A DNA stretch of 64,000 nucleotides from Vagococcus silagei (GTDB taxonomy: Bacteria > Bacillota > Bacilli > Lactobacillales > Vagococcaceae), in NCBI RefSeq assembly GCF_004795745.1, contig NZ_SDGV01000001.1:124001-188000 (forward strand). Direction: 5' to 3'. The position numbers were made by a program, and so were the translations under genes. Shown in pieces: positions 51,911 to 61,743 of the stretch; position 1 is the stretch's first letter, and each line of letters starts with the position of its first letter. The notes beneath the pieces were generated by a model, which worked only from the letters and a program-made list of their open reading frames with translations, searched no databases and was not told the DNA's origin.

Positions 51911-52873
51911 TTATTCTCCAAGGCTGGATTCCGCAAAGAAGTTTACCTTAATTGAAACAAATGTCTCTAAATCTTGCAGTAATAAAAACAACACGGCTCG
52001 ATTTTCAAACTCAGTTCGCGTTTTTGGTAAAGGACTCGCTTGATAAAAGGCCATTGTGTTTTGTGCAGCTTCTTTCAGTGCTTTAGCATCATTTGTTTCT
52101 GCATATTCAGTCGCAATTCGCTCCATCAATTTTACCACATCTTCAGAAATTTCTGCTGAAACATCAATCTTTTTAATTTTCAATAAAATGTCATCTAGTA
52201 ACGTCCATTGCAAACGGCGCATTTGAAAATAATTGAGGTGATAAACATCTTCTGACAACAAATGATTATCTAGATCCTTTTTTGCAATTGCTTCGCCATT
52301 CTCAATTTGATGTGACAACTCGGCTAATAGTGTTTCACATTTTGTCACTTCACCTTGAGCCGTTAATACGTCAGCTAACTCGAGAATCAATGTTTGAATT
52401 TTTTCATCGACACTCTTTTTATTATCGGCTAATTTTTGACTCTGATTAGGCATATAAAGATTAGCCAACCAAGCCAGACTTATGCCGATAATCAATAATC
52501 CAAAGGCATTGCCAATTAGAGCAAATGTCATGCTTTTTGCATTTAAAAAACTTGTCATCAAAACTGAATTCACTGTAATCGCTTCGGGGACATTGAATTT
52601 TACCGCCAGAGGGATATAAGCCAATAAATATGCACCAAAAGCGTATGCATTGTAACCAATCAAATTATAACAAACCCACGCAATAAAAACAGCTCCAATG
52701 AATGCTAAAATTCTGCCTACACCTAATTCAAGGGATGATTTTTTTGTATTCGAGACACTCAATAACGCGATAATTCCAGCTGTAGGCGCAGAGGCTAAGC
52801 CAAACGCGCTCGCGATTAAGATTCCTAAAACAACTGAAATAACTGTTTTTATTGTCCGTAATCCTATTTTCAA
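51911..52873 (-). CDS. Aromatic acid exporter family (FUSC/DUF939-like) membrane protein
   Basis: A 320-aa protein with six closely spaced hydrophobic segments in the first 150 residues (start MKIGLRTIKTVISVVLGILI; PTAGIIALLSVSNTKKSSL and FNVPEAITVNSVLMTSF as markers) and a helical cytoplasmic C-terminal half. This is the ArAE_1/DUF939 layout. Substrate unknown. Confidence 0.82.
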   Translation of the reverse strand: MKIGLRTIKTVISVVLGILIASAFGLASAPTAGIIALLSVSNTKKSSLELGVGRILAFIGAVFIAWVCYNLIGYNAYAFGAYLLAYIPLAVKFNVPEAITVNSVLMTSFLNAKSMTFALIGNAFGLLIIGISLAWLANLYMPNQSQKLADNKKSVDEKIQTLILELADVLTAQGEVTKCETLLAELSHQIENGEAIAKKDLDNHLLSEDVYHLNYFQMRRLQWTLLDDILLKIKKIDVSAEISEDVVKLMERIATEYAETNDAKALKEAAQNTMAFYQASPLPKTRTEFENRAVLFLLLQDLETFVSIKVNFFAESSLGE

Positions 52874-52980
52874 TCCAAAGACTCCTTTTCATTTTTTTAA
52901 TTTTAGTTTAGACCAGCTTCTTAGACTAGCATCACCCGTCATTTTCGTATATGATAGTAGTTACTAAGGAGGGGACCCTT

Positions 52981-53613
52981 TTGAAATTTATTAAATCAAT
53001 TATTTTAAGTGTGGTCGTGCTCTTCTCGTTAAGTGCCTGTGGAATGACGCAAGAACTAGACCAAGCCATTGACAGTACTACTGCGATTACGACCGATTTA
53101 AAGGCCCAAAAGAAAGATGTTGCAAAATTAGAGGAACTAACTCGTAAAGTCAAAGATACGTTAGATAAAGATTTGGCTGATCAATCTGATGACACTTTTT
53201 ATCAAAACGAAGAGGGCTTCTTATATAAGAACGTTCAAAAAAGAAATGAGATTTTAACAACACTTGTTGATCATAAGAAACTAGTCAAAAAACAACGTAA
53301 AGAAATCGACACTATCGTATCCAAAAAAGCTGTGGATGTTGATAATAAAAAATTACGTCTAATTGCTAGCAGCTTAACAATTATTGAAAATAATTACGAA
53401 GCACTTATTCTTTATTTAACAACTGGACTTGAGCAAGAAGACGATTTATACAACGCTCTACCTCTTGATGACCTTGCAACACGGATGTCGGTCATCGAAA
53501 GAAATAATGGATCAATTACGATGTTAAGTGAAGAGACATTAAGTAATATTGATTATACCTTAGACTTGATCGAAACGTTCCAAAAAAATGCAAAATTGAC
53601 AAAAACAAAATAA
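52981..53613 (+). CDS. YkyA-like cell-wall-associated lipoprotein
   Basis: The TTG at 52981 (210 aa) follows AAGGAGGGG; the frame is open to an upstream ATG at 52951 but that lies before the ribosome site. Lipobox FSLSACGMTQ gives a lipidated Cys. The mature part is helical with coiled-coil character (LDQAIDSTTAITTDLKAQKK, LDYTLDLIETFQ-like C-terminus). Similar to YkyA/putative cell-wall-binding lipoproteins; function unknown. Confidence 0.78.
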   Translation: MKFIKSIILSVVVLFSLSACGMTQELDQAIDSTTAITTDLKAQKKDVAKLEELTRKVKDTLDKDLADQSDDTFYQNEEGFLYKNVQKRNEILTTLVDHKKLVKKQRKEIDTIVSKKAVDVDNKKLRLIASSLTIIENNYEALILYLTTGLEQEDDLYNALPLDDLATRMSVIERNNGSITMLSEETLSNIDYTLDLIETFQKNAKLTKTK

Positions 53614-53617
53614 AAAA

Positions 53618-53655
53618 TGAAGAGGCTTGCCCAAAAAATGGGAGCCTCTTTTATT
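53618..53655 (+). terminator. Terminator of the YkyA-like gene
   Basis: GAAGAGGCT/CC pairs with GG/AGCCTCTTTT around an A-rich loop, followed by ATTTTG on the plus strand. Confidence 0.85.
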
Positions 53656-53734
53656 TTGTAGTTTTGGGTAAATAGTGTGACATTTGCTCTTCGGTCAAAA
53701 CTGTATTTTAAGGCAAAATAATTATAGCACAGGC

Positions 53735-54048
53735 TTCACTACTGCATCCTGATTGTTGAGCTCGTCTTAATGTTCACCTCTAAACACCTACTCCACCACC
53801 TTATTTTATCGGGGTTCTGTGAGCTGGGCCTCCGCATTAAGTCAATCCTGATATTTTGACAAAAATCGGCAATTTATCAGACTCGCCTTACTGCTCTGCC
53901 CAACACGCTCACTCCACCACCTTGTTTTATCGGGATTTTTGGAGCAGAGGTTCGGCAATAAGCTAATCCTGATATTTTGACAAAAACCGTCAAATTATCA
54001 GGATTGTCTTATCGCTCACCTCTAAGCGCTCCAAAAATCACCTTGTTT
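53735..54048 (-). repeat. Hairpin-repeat array D (two full units, one internally deleted unit) at the ABC-exporter stop codon
   Basis: In the orientation of the upstream FtsX-type gene (minus strand), unit D2 (about 53931-54048) starts within about 8 nt of the stop codon. It pairs GATTTTTGGAGC with GCTCCAAAAATC, AGAGGT with ACCTCT, TCCTGATA with TATCAGGA, and GAC/GTC around loop GGTTTTT. D1 (about 53810-53930) pairs TGGGC with GCCCA and has loop GATTTTT. D0 (about 53735-53809) has lost its middle: only the outer half with GAGCTCGTCTTAATGTTCACC is left. Period about 121 nt. The remaining part of this gap (53656-53734) shows nothing clear. Confidence 0.88.
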
Positions 54049-56772
54049 TTAATCTACTGACTTCAACGCTTCTATCATATCGACGTGTTTTAATTTTTGG
54101 TGCATGAACCACATGACGATTAGGGAGAAGAGGATGGTTAGGAGGGCGGCGTATAGGTAGCTGATTGGGTGGATGATTGGTGGGAACATCATCATGTCGA
54201 CTTCAGCTGTTTTTAACACGAAGTTGTGTAAGAATTTGCCTAAGACACTTCCTAATAGAATTCCTAAAATTGTTAAGATATTGTTTTCACGGTAAACGTA
54301 AAGCGTAACTTCACGGTCGTAAAAACCGAGGACTTTGATGGTTGAAAGTTCTCTAATCCGTTCTGAAATATTTATGTTTGTTAGGTTATATAAAACGATG
54401 AACGCTAGTAATGCAGCTGAGACAATTAATACCCAGACAACGATATTCAAACTACCCATGGTATCATCCATTTGTTTACCAATTGCACTTGTGTAGGTCA
54501 CATTCATAACATTTTCAGAATTCATTAAATCTTGCGCTAATTTTTTCTCTTGTGTTTCACTAAGCTCTTTTTTAAATTTCAACAAATCAACATTGTATTC
54601 TGGCTTTTCTGCGAATATTTTTTCATAATACTCCGGTGTTAAGTACATAAAGTGTAAAGCATAATTTTCAACAATATGACTCACTCTTACTTGATACTCA
54701 CGATTATTACTGTCTACAATTTTAAGTTGATCGCCTGATTTCACATCAAAGAGTTTTGCTAGTTTTTCATTAATAATGACACCATCTTGATCTAAATGGT
54801 AACTTTCCCCAGTTTTACGATCTTTAAATGTCACAAAATCAGCAAGGTTTTTATTTTTTTCAGGAACATCTAAAGTCACATCTTGACTAGTGACACCTTT
54901 TTTCTCTACGGTCACTGTCTTTTGAGCCAATGCTAAGTGAGCGCTCACATTAGAAATTTCATCACGTTGTGCACGATAATCTTTACCACCATCTTTTGTT
55001 ACATCATCATTTAACACGACAGTTGCATCATAATGCCAAATTCGCGAAAATTGAATGTCAACAATATCACCAATCGCATCTCGAATTCCAAATCCGGTCA
55101 CAATCATTGCGGCACAACCAGCAATGCCTAAGACGGTCATCAACATTCGTTGTTTATAGCGGAATAAATTTCGTGCGGTTACTTTTTGATTAAAATTCAT
55201 CCGACGCCATAACCACGGAATGCGTTCTAATAAAATGCGTTTTCCCGGTTTTGGTGCTTTCGGACGCAGTAGTGTTGCGGGTGTACTCAATAAATCCACT
55301 CTTAAAACGACTAGGGCAGAGACCACTGTACAAAGGAGTGCCACAACAACTGATTGAATTGAATAACTCCAATAATAAGTAATAATTAATTCAGGCAAAT
55401 TATAGAGACTGCCATATGCATTGTAGATGATCGTTGGAAAGACATGATAACCCACGACTAATCCTAATAAACTTCCGGTAATACTTGCGGTAATGGCATA
55501 GACAATAAATTTTCGCGAAATTTCCCAATTCGTATAACCTAAAGCTTTTAGGACACCAATCTCTCCTCGTTTTTCATCCACCATTCTTGTCATAGTCGTT
55601 AAACAAATTAATGCGGCAATGAGGAAGAAGAACACTGGGAAAACAGTCGCGATTGAAGATAAACGATCTGCATTATCTTGATATTCTTTATAGGCAGCAT
55701 CATCTTTACGATTTGTATAAATATTATCTTTAGCAGACAATTTATCAAAAAGATTTTGTGATTCTGCTAATTCACTTTGTTTAATTTCAAGTTCATGTTG
55801 TTGATCGGCTATTTTATCAGCTTCTTGGGCTAATTTATTTTGAGCTTCTTTTAATTCAACTGGTAACATCCCGCTTGATAAGCCTTGTTGTGTTAACTGT
55901 TTGATTTGTGTGTCAACTTTTTCAGTTTCAGTTTCAATTATTTTCTGACCATCTGCTAATTTTTGTAAGCCTAATGTCAGTTCTTTTTGTCCCTCTGCTA
56001 AATTTTTAGCTTGCGCGTCATATTTATCACGCGCACTTTTTTTCAGTGCTTTTTTCACCAATTTTTCATCACGACTTTGCAGTCGATCATACCCGTCACT
56101 ATAACCTGATTCTTTCGGCGTCTCTTTATATTGCACAAAAGCTTCTGAAAAATCTCCGTCAACAAAATCTGTTTGTGGTATTAAAGCAAAATAATCAATC
56201 GAACCTTTACCAATCGATGTATTACCACGCGATATTTTATCAATATAAAGTGGTGAATTCACAAAACCTACGACTTCATACGTTTTTTGATTCAACTTTT
56301 CATGGCCTTCGATTTCTGACCAATCTAGTTTTTCACCGATTTTAGCTAATTTTAATTCTTTTGCTCGTTGATCAAGGACAATTTCACCAGCTTTTTCTGG
56401 CAAGCGACCTGACGTCAGGACTGGCTGATTTAAATTACGCTTCGCATCCAAATCATAAGACATCACGTGAACGACTTGATTCTTATCTGGTTCATTTAAA
56501 TCGAGTGAGTAACCACCCTGTACTTTCTTTACTTCATCAATTGCGGCCACTTTAGCAATATCATCTTTTGTTAATCCAAAAGGTGATGTGATTTTTGTAT
56601 CCATCAAATCTTGTTTCTTATAGTAATGATCTGCTGTATTAAGCATATTGGGTCCGGTGGCTTTGATTCCAGCATAGAAACTAACGCCTAATAAGATAAT
56701 CAGTAAAATTGATAAAAATCGAGCTTTTGATTGATAAATTTCACGCCAAATTGAACGGTGTAATGCTTTCAT
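54049..56772 (-). CDS. FtsX-type ABC transporter permease
   Basis: A 907-aa permease of the MacB/FtsX superfamily: N-terminal helix (about 18-38), a large extracellular domain with a coiled-coil region (about 245-345, Glu/Lys/Gln-rich), a first helix group (about 375-510) and a second block (about 555-, 770-900) whose RYKQRMLMTVLGIAGCAAMIVTGFGIRD and RIRELSTIKVLGFYDREVTLYV stretches are FtsX markers. It is 16 nt downstream of its ATPase gene. Such pairs export peptides or lipids or sense antimicrobial agents; substrate unknown. The gene ends against hairpin array D. Confidence 0.9.
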   Translation of the reverse strand: MKALHRSIWREIYQSKARFLSILLIILLGVSFYAGIKATGPNMLNTADHYYKKQDLMDTKITSPFGLTKDDIAKVAAIDEVKKVQGGYSLDLNEPDKNQVVHVMSYDLDAKRNLNQPVLTSGRLPEKAGEIVLDQRAKELKLAKIGEKLDWSEIEGHEKLNQKTYEVVGFVNSPLYIDKISRGNTSIGKGSIDYFALIPQTDFVDGDFSEAFVQYKETPKESGYSDGYDRLQSRDEKLVKKALKKSARDKYDAQAKNLAEGQKELTLGLQKLADGQKIIETETEKVDTQIKQLTQQGLSSGMLPVELKEAQNKLAQEADKIADQQHELEIKQSELAESQNLFDKLSAKDNIYTNRKDDAAYKEYQDNADRLSSIATVFPVFFFLIAALICLTTMTRMVDEKRGEIGVLKALGYTNWEISRKFIVYAITASITGSLLGLVVGYHVFPTIIYNAYGSLYNLPELIITYYWSYSIQSVVVALLCTVVSALVVLRVDLLSTPATLLRPKAPKPGKRILLERIPWLWRRMNFNQKVTARNLFRYKQRMLMTVLGIAGCAAMIVTGFGIRDAIGDIVDIQFSRIWHYDATVVLNDDVTKDGGKDYRAQRDEISNVSAHLALAQKTVTVEKKGVTSQDVTLDVPEKNKNLADFVTFKDRKTGESYHLDQDGVIINEKLAKLFDVKSGDQLKIVDSNNREYQVRVSHIVENYALHFMYLTPEYYEKIFAEKPEYNVDLLKFKKELSETQEKKLAQDLMNSENVMNVTYTSAIGKQMDDTMGSLNIVVWVLIVSAALLAFIVLYNLTNINISERIRELSTIKVLGFYDREVTLYVYRENNILTILGILLGSVLGKFLHNFVLKTAEVDMMMFPPIIHPISYLYAALLTILFSLIVMWFMHQKLKHVDMIEALKSVD

Positions 56773-56788
56773 TTTCCCACTCCCCTTC

Positions 56789-57490
56789 TTACCACGTCAC
56801 GTCTTGCGCGGAGATTGGATGTTCATTGACATCAATGCTACGAACTTTCGCATCATTAATACGAATCACACGATCAGCCATTTTAGCAATCTCTGAATTG
56901 TGCGTAATTACGATGACCGTCGTATGGTATTTTCGACAAGTTTCTTCAAGGATTGTTAGAATTTGTTTACCTGTTTCATAATCCAAAGCCCCAGTTGGTT
57001 CGTCACAAAGTAACAGTTTAGGATTTTTAGCTAACGCTCTTGCTATGGCAACACGTTGCTGCTCACCACCAGATAATTGCGCAGGGAAGTTTTTCGCGCG
57101 ATGCTCTAAACCAACCATTTGTAAAACTTCATCAACGTCTAAAGCGGTCGTCGTAACCTGCGACGCTAACTCAACATTTTCACGTGCTGTTAAATTGGGC
57201 ACCAAATTATAGAACTGAAAAACAAAGCCAACATCTACACGACGATATTGGGTTAACTGTTTGGCACTATATTGTGCAATGTCTTGACCATCGATTAAAA
57301 TCTCACCTTCATCACAGCTATCCATTCCACCTAGTATATTTAAAACAGTTGATTTTCCCGCCCCACTGGGACCTAAAATAACGGTAAATTCACCTTTTTT
57401 AATGTCAAACGAAATATCATCATTGGCAACAATCGTTGTTTCGCCCATTTGATAACGTTTGGCAACATTTTTTGCTACGACATAACTCAT
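56789..57490 (-). CDS. ABC transporter ATP-binding protein (MacB/LolD type)
   Basis: The ATG at 57490 (233 aa, [20 protein letters not shown]) is chosen; the frame is open to 57538 without a better ribosome site. Walker [11 protein letters not shown]-loop [18 protein letters not shown], signature [15 protein letters not shown], Walker [13 protein letters not shown] and switch His in [11 protein letters not shown]. It energises the permease encoded next. Confidence 0.92.
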   Translation of the reverse strand: MSYVVAKNVAKRYQMGETTIVANDDISFDIKKGEFTVILGPSGAGKSTVLNILGGMDSCDEGEILIDGQDIAQYSAKQLTQYRRVDVGFVFQFYNLVPNLTARENVELASQVTTTALDVDEVLQMVGLEHRAKNFPAQLSGGEQQRVAIARALAKNPKLLLCDEPTGALDYETGKQILTILEETCRKYHTTVIVITHNSEIAKMADRVIRINDAKVRSIDVNEHPISAQDVTW

Positions 57491-57661
57491 TTTTCCCACA
57501 TCCTTATCTCTAGTACTCTCAATTATATCAAACCTCATTGAAAAACGATAAACAAACCAGCTAAATTTATTACTTTATGAAATAAAAATCAGTACCTTGG
57601 TTTCTCCTAAAATGACTAAATTTTAGTGAACACATCAAGATACTGTCTTATTTAATATTGG

Positions 57662-58805
57662 TTATGATTCGTGAATATTTTTAAAAACTTTTTTCAAAAT
57701 TGGTGGCGCAATTAAGGTTGTTAAAATCACAGAAATTATCACACTTGTATAATACTCTTGTGACAGTAAACCACTACTTAAACCTGTCGTACCAATGATT
57801 AAAGCAACTTCACCTCTTGAAATCATGCCCGAACCAATCGCTAATGACGACTCAGTGTTAAAACCTGTCATTTTCGCACCTAAGTAACCGCCAAATAGTT
57901 TTGAGAAGATGGCAACAACGGTCACCACAACTAAAAACCAGATTTGACTTAAGACACCTGTAAATGAAATACTCAAACCAACACTTACATAAAAGAAAGG
58001 CACAAAGAGTGAATTCGCAATAGGGTCAATTCCCTCTTCGATTTCGTGTTTAAATTCTGTTTGGGAGATGAACAAACCAGCTAAGAAAGTCCCAATAATT
58101 CCTGCCATACCCAAACTTTCACCAAAGTAAGCAAAAGCAAAACAAATGATTAACGCGCCGGTCACAAGTGGTGCTGTAACTGTAAATTTCGATGCCAATC
58201 GTAAAAATAGCGGCACGACATAGATACCAACGACAAATGCGACAATAAAGAAAATGGCTTTTTTAAGTAATAACAATGGGATTGACGTGCCACCCGAATT
58301 GTCCCCCCATAAATGACATCACAAACGCAAGCAATGTGACAACTAAAATATCATCCACAACTGCTGCACCTAAAATCGTTGTTGATTCTTGTGTTTTCAT
58401 CACTTTCATCTCTTTTAAAACCTGAACGGTAATACTCACTGAAGTCGCTGAGAATAACACACCTAAAAATACCGAGTGATGCAAATCAAAGCCAAATAAA
58501 TGACCGACACCAAAGGCACTCGCAAATGGCACAATAATCCCCATCACAGCCACAGAAGGCTTCCAGTTGGCTTTTAATTGTTCGGCGTCCGTTTCAAGCC
58601 CAGCTAGAAATATCAAGAGTAGAACACCAATATTTGAAAATTGTTGGAACAACTCAGAATCGGTCACCCAGCCTAAGACAGCAGGACCGATTAAGATCCC
58701 AATGAGTAGTTTTCCTAAAACGGCAGGCTGTCCTAAACGGATCGATAGTTGTCCGAATAATTTCGTTGAAATTAATATTAAAATGATTATTGCGATAAAT
58801 TCCAT
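57662..58805 (-). pseudogene. napA: Na+/H+ (CPA2/NapA-type) antiporter, frameshifted at a C6 tract
   Basis: Two overlapping frames (58263-58805 and 57662-58276) encode the N- and C-terminal parts of one CPA2 antiporter of about 380 aa. The first frame ends after FVMSFMGG...VIT; the second resumes with LLLLKKAIFFIVAFVVGIYV. The shift falls at six C (58303-58308; GGGGGG in the coding strand). Removing one G gives a continuous reading MGDNSGGTSIPLLLLKKA. The family features LGKLLIGILIGPAVLGW and the ADDILV-like GAAVVDDILVVTL (paired Asp) are in the first part; FGESLGMAGIIGTFLAGL and SGMISRGEVALI are in the second. It may be a pseudogene, a phase-variable gene or a sequencing error. Confidence 0.85.
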
Positions 58806-58961
58806 AATTTACCTCCTTTTAAAAAAACAGATTCATTGCAAAAAATTATTTTTTTAATCTACAGAAATTTTTAGCATTTGTAAAGAAATACCTATCGAAG
58901 TCATTGCTTTCAGATACAAAGACTATTGTTATTATCATCATAATACATCACTTCAAAATAA

Positions 58962-58998
58962 AAAAAGAAACGACCTTAACAACAGTCATTTCTTGTAA
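58962..58998 (-). terminator. Terminator after queT
   Basis: AAGAAATGAC pairs with GTCGTTTCTT around a TGTTGTTAAG-type loop; the minus strand continues with seven T. It lies directly after the queT stop codon. Confidence 0.85.
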
Positions 58999-59003
58999 AT
59001 TTA

Positions 59004-59516
59004 TTAAAATCTTGAAAATTTAACGGCCTGATTGACCATTAACATAATTGGAATTGAAATACCCATCATAATGGCTTCACTGATGAATAATGAGCCGTAG
59101 GTTGCCCAGAAAAACGATGAACCTAACGCTTGACCACTTAAAATACTAATTAAAATCGCAATTAAAATCATAGTGACCGAGAAAATGAGCGTGTTAAATA
59201 CCATTCTTAATTTCTCATCTTTAATCCATTTTGCCGAAAGGACTGTAATTGATAAAGCAATCAAAGTTTGACCGCCTCCAAAAAGAACATCTAGCCAACC
59301 TGAAAAGAGCATATTATAGATGACGACACCACCTAAAACTCCCCACATTAATTTTCGGTTGAAGACCACCAAATGATTGAGACTTTCTGACACCCGCAAT
59401 TGAATCGCTCCTTGAGCAAATGGGGTTACAATAATCGTAATTGCAAGATATGCAGCTGCAATTAAACTGTTTACCACCAACAATTTAGTTTGAGTGGCTG
59501 TTTTACTATTTTCCAT
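59004..59516 (-). CDS. queT: QueT queuosine-precursor (preQ1) transporter, S component
   Basis: A 170-aa six-helix ECF-transporter substrate subunit. Marks are LVVNSLIAAAYLAITIIVTPFAQGAIQLRVSE (about 13-44), where AAAYLAI is the S-component helix 1, and MWGVLGGVVIYNMLFS. The preQ1-I riboswitch immediately upstream fixes the substrate as preQ1 or a related queuosine precursor. It needs the shared ECF module, encoded elsewhere. Confidence 0.93.
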   Translation of the reverse strand: MENSKTATQTKLLVVNSLIAAAYLAITIIVTPFAQGAIQLRVSESLNHLVVFNRKLMWGVLGGVVIYNMLFSGWLDVLFGGGQTLIALSITVLSAKWIKDEKLRMVFNTLIFSVTMILIAILISILSGQALGSSFFWATYGSLFISEAIMMGISIPIMLMVNQAVKFSRF

Positions 59517-59531
59517 TATATTTTCCTCCTC

Positions 59532-59568
59532 CTAGTTTTGTTACGCAGGATGGTATGAACGAACTGCG
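59532..59568 (-). ncRNA. preQ1-I riboswitch controlling queT
   Basis: On the minus strand, stem P1 CGCAG (59564-59568) pairs with CTGCG (59544-59548) around TTCGTTCATACCATC, followed by the A-rich tail TAACAAAACTAGG that forms the H-type pseudoknot. This matches the compact preQ1-I aptamer. The tail runs into the AGGAGG ribosome site of queT, so control is probably at translation. Confidence 0.82.
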
Positions 59569-59686
59569 GTTGTTTAAAACAACGATATATATACTACTCC
59601 TCAAACGAAACTTTGTCAAAATCTTTTGGTAGTTCTCAAATTTTCTGCTAAACTAGAGTTATTACTAAAAGAAAAGGACCAACAAC

Positions 59687-60163
59687 ATGACATTGAAAAT
59701 TCAAAAAGTCACCACAAACGTGACGCCAGCACACTTTGAACTCTTACTTGAAGCCGATCCTTCCAAAGAACTGCTTGATCGATATCTCCAAGAAGGAGTT
59801 CTTTTTGAAGCCGTAATTGAGAAAATACCTGTTGGCGTTTTACTACTTACTAAAACAGAGGAGCCAAATGAAATTGAAATAAAAAATATTGCCGTTTCTG
59901 ATCAACACCAACATCAAGGCATTGGCTCTGATTTACTACAATTTGCAAAAGATTATGCGACAGAACAAGGATTTTCAAAACTAAAAGTTTGTACGGGTTC
60001 TACAAGTATTGGACAGCTTTACTTCTATCAAAAATTCGGATTTAGAATGTCTCATATCGAGCCTGATTTTTTTGTTGTGAACTATGATGAACCCATTTAT
60101 GAAAATGGCATTCACTTAAAAGATTTAGTTCACCTCAATTTGACGTTAACATCAAAAAAGTAG
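59687..60163 (+). CDS. GNAT-family N-acetyltransferase
   Basis: A 158-aa acetyltransferase with the GNAT core: IKNIAVSDQHQHQGIGSDLLQFAKDYA is motif A (acetyl-CoA pyrophosphate loop QHQGIG) and LYFYQKFGFR is motif B. Acceptor unknown. Confidence 0.88.
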   Translation: MTLKIQKVTTNVTPAHFELLLEADPSKELLDRYLQEGVLFEAVIEKIPVGVLLLTKTEEPNEIEIKNIAVSDQHQHQGIGSDLLQFAKDYATEQGFSKLKVCTGSTSIGQLYFYQKFGFRMSHIEPDFFVVNYDEPIYENGIHLKDLVHLNLTLTSKK

Positions 60164-60228
60164 AATAAAATAGTCGTTTTTCACATATTTTTAAGTTATG
60201 ATAGAGTGAATGAAAAAGGAGTGAGTGA

Positions 60229-61182
60229 ATGCAATTGTTTGAATGGCATCTGTTGGTTAATCAAAATGCCGGAGCTGGTAAAGCTCGCAAGATTATGCCT
60301 GAGATTATCAAAAAACTAAAAGAATATAAAATTAAATATAAATGTTATTATACTGAACACGCGGGACATGAGAAAAGAATTGTAACACAACTCTTAAATC
60401 AAACACTTGTCCCCTATGATAAAGAATTACCTGTCTTTCCATTACTCGTTGTAGTCGGAGGCGACGGTACCTTGCACGGCGTTGTCAACATGTTGAAAAA
60501 ATTTCCTGAGATTCCAATTGGTTATATTCCAGGCGGTTCAGGTAATGATTTTGCTAGAGGGGTAGGGATTCCTAACAATCCAATCGAAGCAATGGATAAA
60601 ATTGTTCAAACAAAAAAACCACGTTCGTTGTACCTCATTAACAGCTTTTTAAATCGAACCAAAAAAGAAATAATCGGTCTTAATAATTTAGGTGTTGGCT
60701 TGGACGCAGCTGTGGTTCGCGCTACAAATGCTTCCAAAATGAAATCAAGCCTCAATAGTGTAAATATGGGTGCATTCTCCTACTTATCGAATGCATTTGG
60801 CATCCTGCGTAAACAAAAGGGTTTTCCAATTGATATTACGGTAAACGGGCGCACGCATCACTTTAACAATGCCTATTTGTGTACAGTGACGAATCACCCT
60901 TACTTTGGTGGTGGTCTTGCACTTGACCCTACAGCAACCGCAGAGAATGAGGAACTGAATCTCATTGTGATTGAAAAAATTGCTTTGTATAAAATTATGG
61001 CACTGATTCCTAAACTTCTGAAGAAGACACATTTAGCTTCACCGCACGTTCGTCAATTCAAAGGGCAAGAAATCAAGCTTCGTTCAACTAGTCGTGAATT
61101 TGGTCAAATCGATGGCGAAGAACTTAGAAAAGATCCAATTGATATTGATTTTTCTCTAACCTCACATTTATTTTGGTTTTAA
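60229..61182 (+). CDS. Diacylglycerol kinase family lipid kinase (DgkB/YegS-like)
   Basis: A 317-aa soluble lipid kinase of the DAGK/LCB5 family. Nucleotide motif VVVGGDGTLHGVVN (about 80-93), GYIPGGSGNDFARG (about 103-116), and a C-terminal GQIDGEELRKDPIDI. It phosphorylates a membrane lipid such as diacylglycerol in phospholipid recycling. The start ATG has an AAAGGAG upstream. Confidence 0.9.
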   Translation: MQLFEWHLLVNQNAGAGKARKIMPEIIKKLKEYKIKYKCYYTEHAGHEKRIVTQLLNQTLVPYDKELPVFPLLVVVGGDGTLHGVVNMLKKFPEIPIGYIPGGSGNDFARGVGIPNNPIEAMDKIVQTKKPRSLYLINSFLNRTKKEIIGLNNLGVGLDAAVVRATNASKMKSSLNSVNMGAFSYLSNAFGILRKQKGFPIDITVNGRTHHFNNAYLCTVTNHPYFGGGLALDPTATAENEELNLIVIEKIALYKIMALIPKLLKKTHLASPHVRQFKGQEIKLRSTSREFGQIDGEELRKDPIDIDFSLTSHLFWF

Positions 61183-61189
61183 CTCATAA

Positions 61190-61246
61190 TAGAATAAAAG
61201 AGTCATGTCTTCTCACTTGATAGTGAAACGACCTGACTCTTTTTTA
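61190..61246 (+). terminator. Terminator of the lipid kinase gene (also of usp)
   Basis: AAAAGAGTCA/GTC pairs with GAC/TGACTCTTTTTT across a 20-nt loop, with T-run on the plus strand and A-run complement on the minus side. Confidence 0.85.
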
Positions 61247-61274
61247 TTCGCTTTTCTGACTAAATTGTTCTCGC

Positions 61275-61694
61275 CTATTTTGCAATCAAAACAGAACATT
61301 GCGCATGTTCAACTACATATTTGGCCGTTGAACCAATCAATAATTTTGTCAATAGACCTTTAGAAGTTGCGCCTAAGACGATTAAATCGATTTTGTGTTC
61401 ATTAGGAATACTTTGAGACAAGTATTTTTTAGGATCCCCTGATAAAACAATCGGGACAACCTTTTCAACACCTTGTTCTTTGGCTTCCAACTCTTTCTTT
61501 AACACTTTTCGATCATAAATCAACTGTTCTTTACTCGAGAATTGATCTTGATTCGGATTACGATTTGTTTCCGTATTAATCCAAGCAAGATATAGCGTTG
61601 CTTCATTTTCCTTCGCAACATCAACCGCTTCTAAGAATGCTTTTTCTGACTCTTCAGATCCATCGATACCGACTAAAATTCTTTTATATATCAT
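61275..61694 (-). CDS. Universal stress protein (UspA family)
   Basis: A 139-aa Usp-fold protein: start RILVGIDGSEESEKAF (nucleotide-binding Asp near residue 11), C-terminal LIVLGATSKGLLTKLLIGSTAKYVVEHAQCSVLIAK with the GxxGxxxxGS ATP motif. Its role is in stress survival; no partner is visible. Confidence 0.9.
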   Translation of the reverse strand: MIYKRILVGIDGSEESEKAFLEAVDVAKENEATLYLAWINTETNRNPNQDQFSSKEQLIYDRKVLKKELEAKEQGVEKVVPIVLSGDPKKYLSQSIPNEHKIDLIVLGATSKGLLTKLLIGSTAKYVVEHAQCSVLIAK

Positions 61695-61743
61695 TTTATT
61701 TTACTCTCCATCCTGTCACTAAATTCAGCAGTACAGCATCTCA

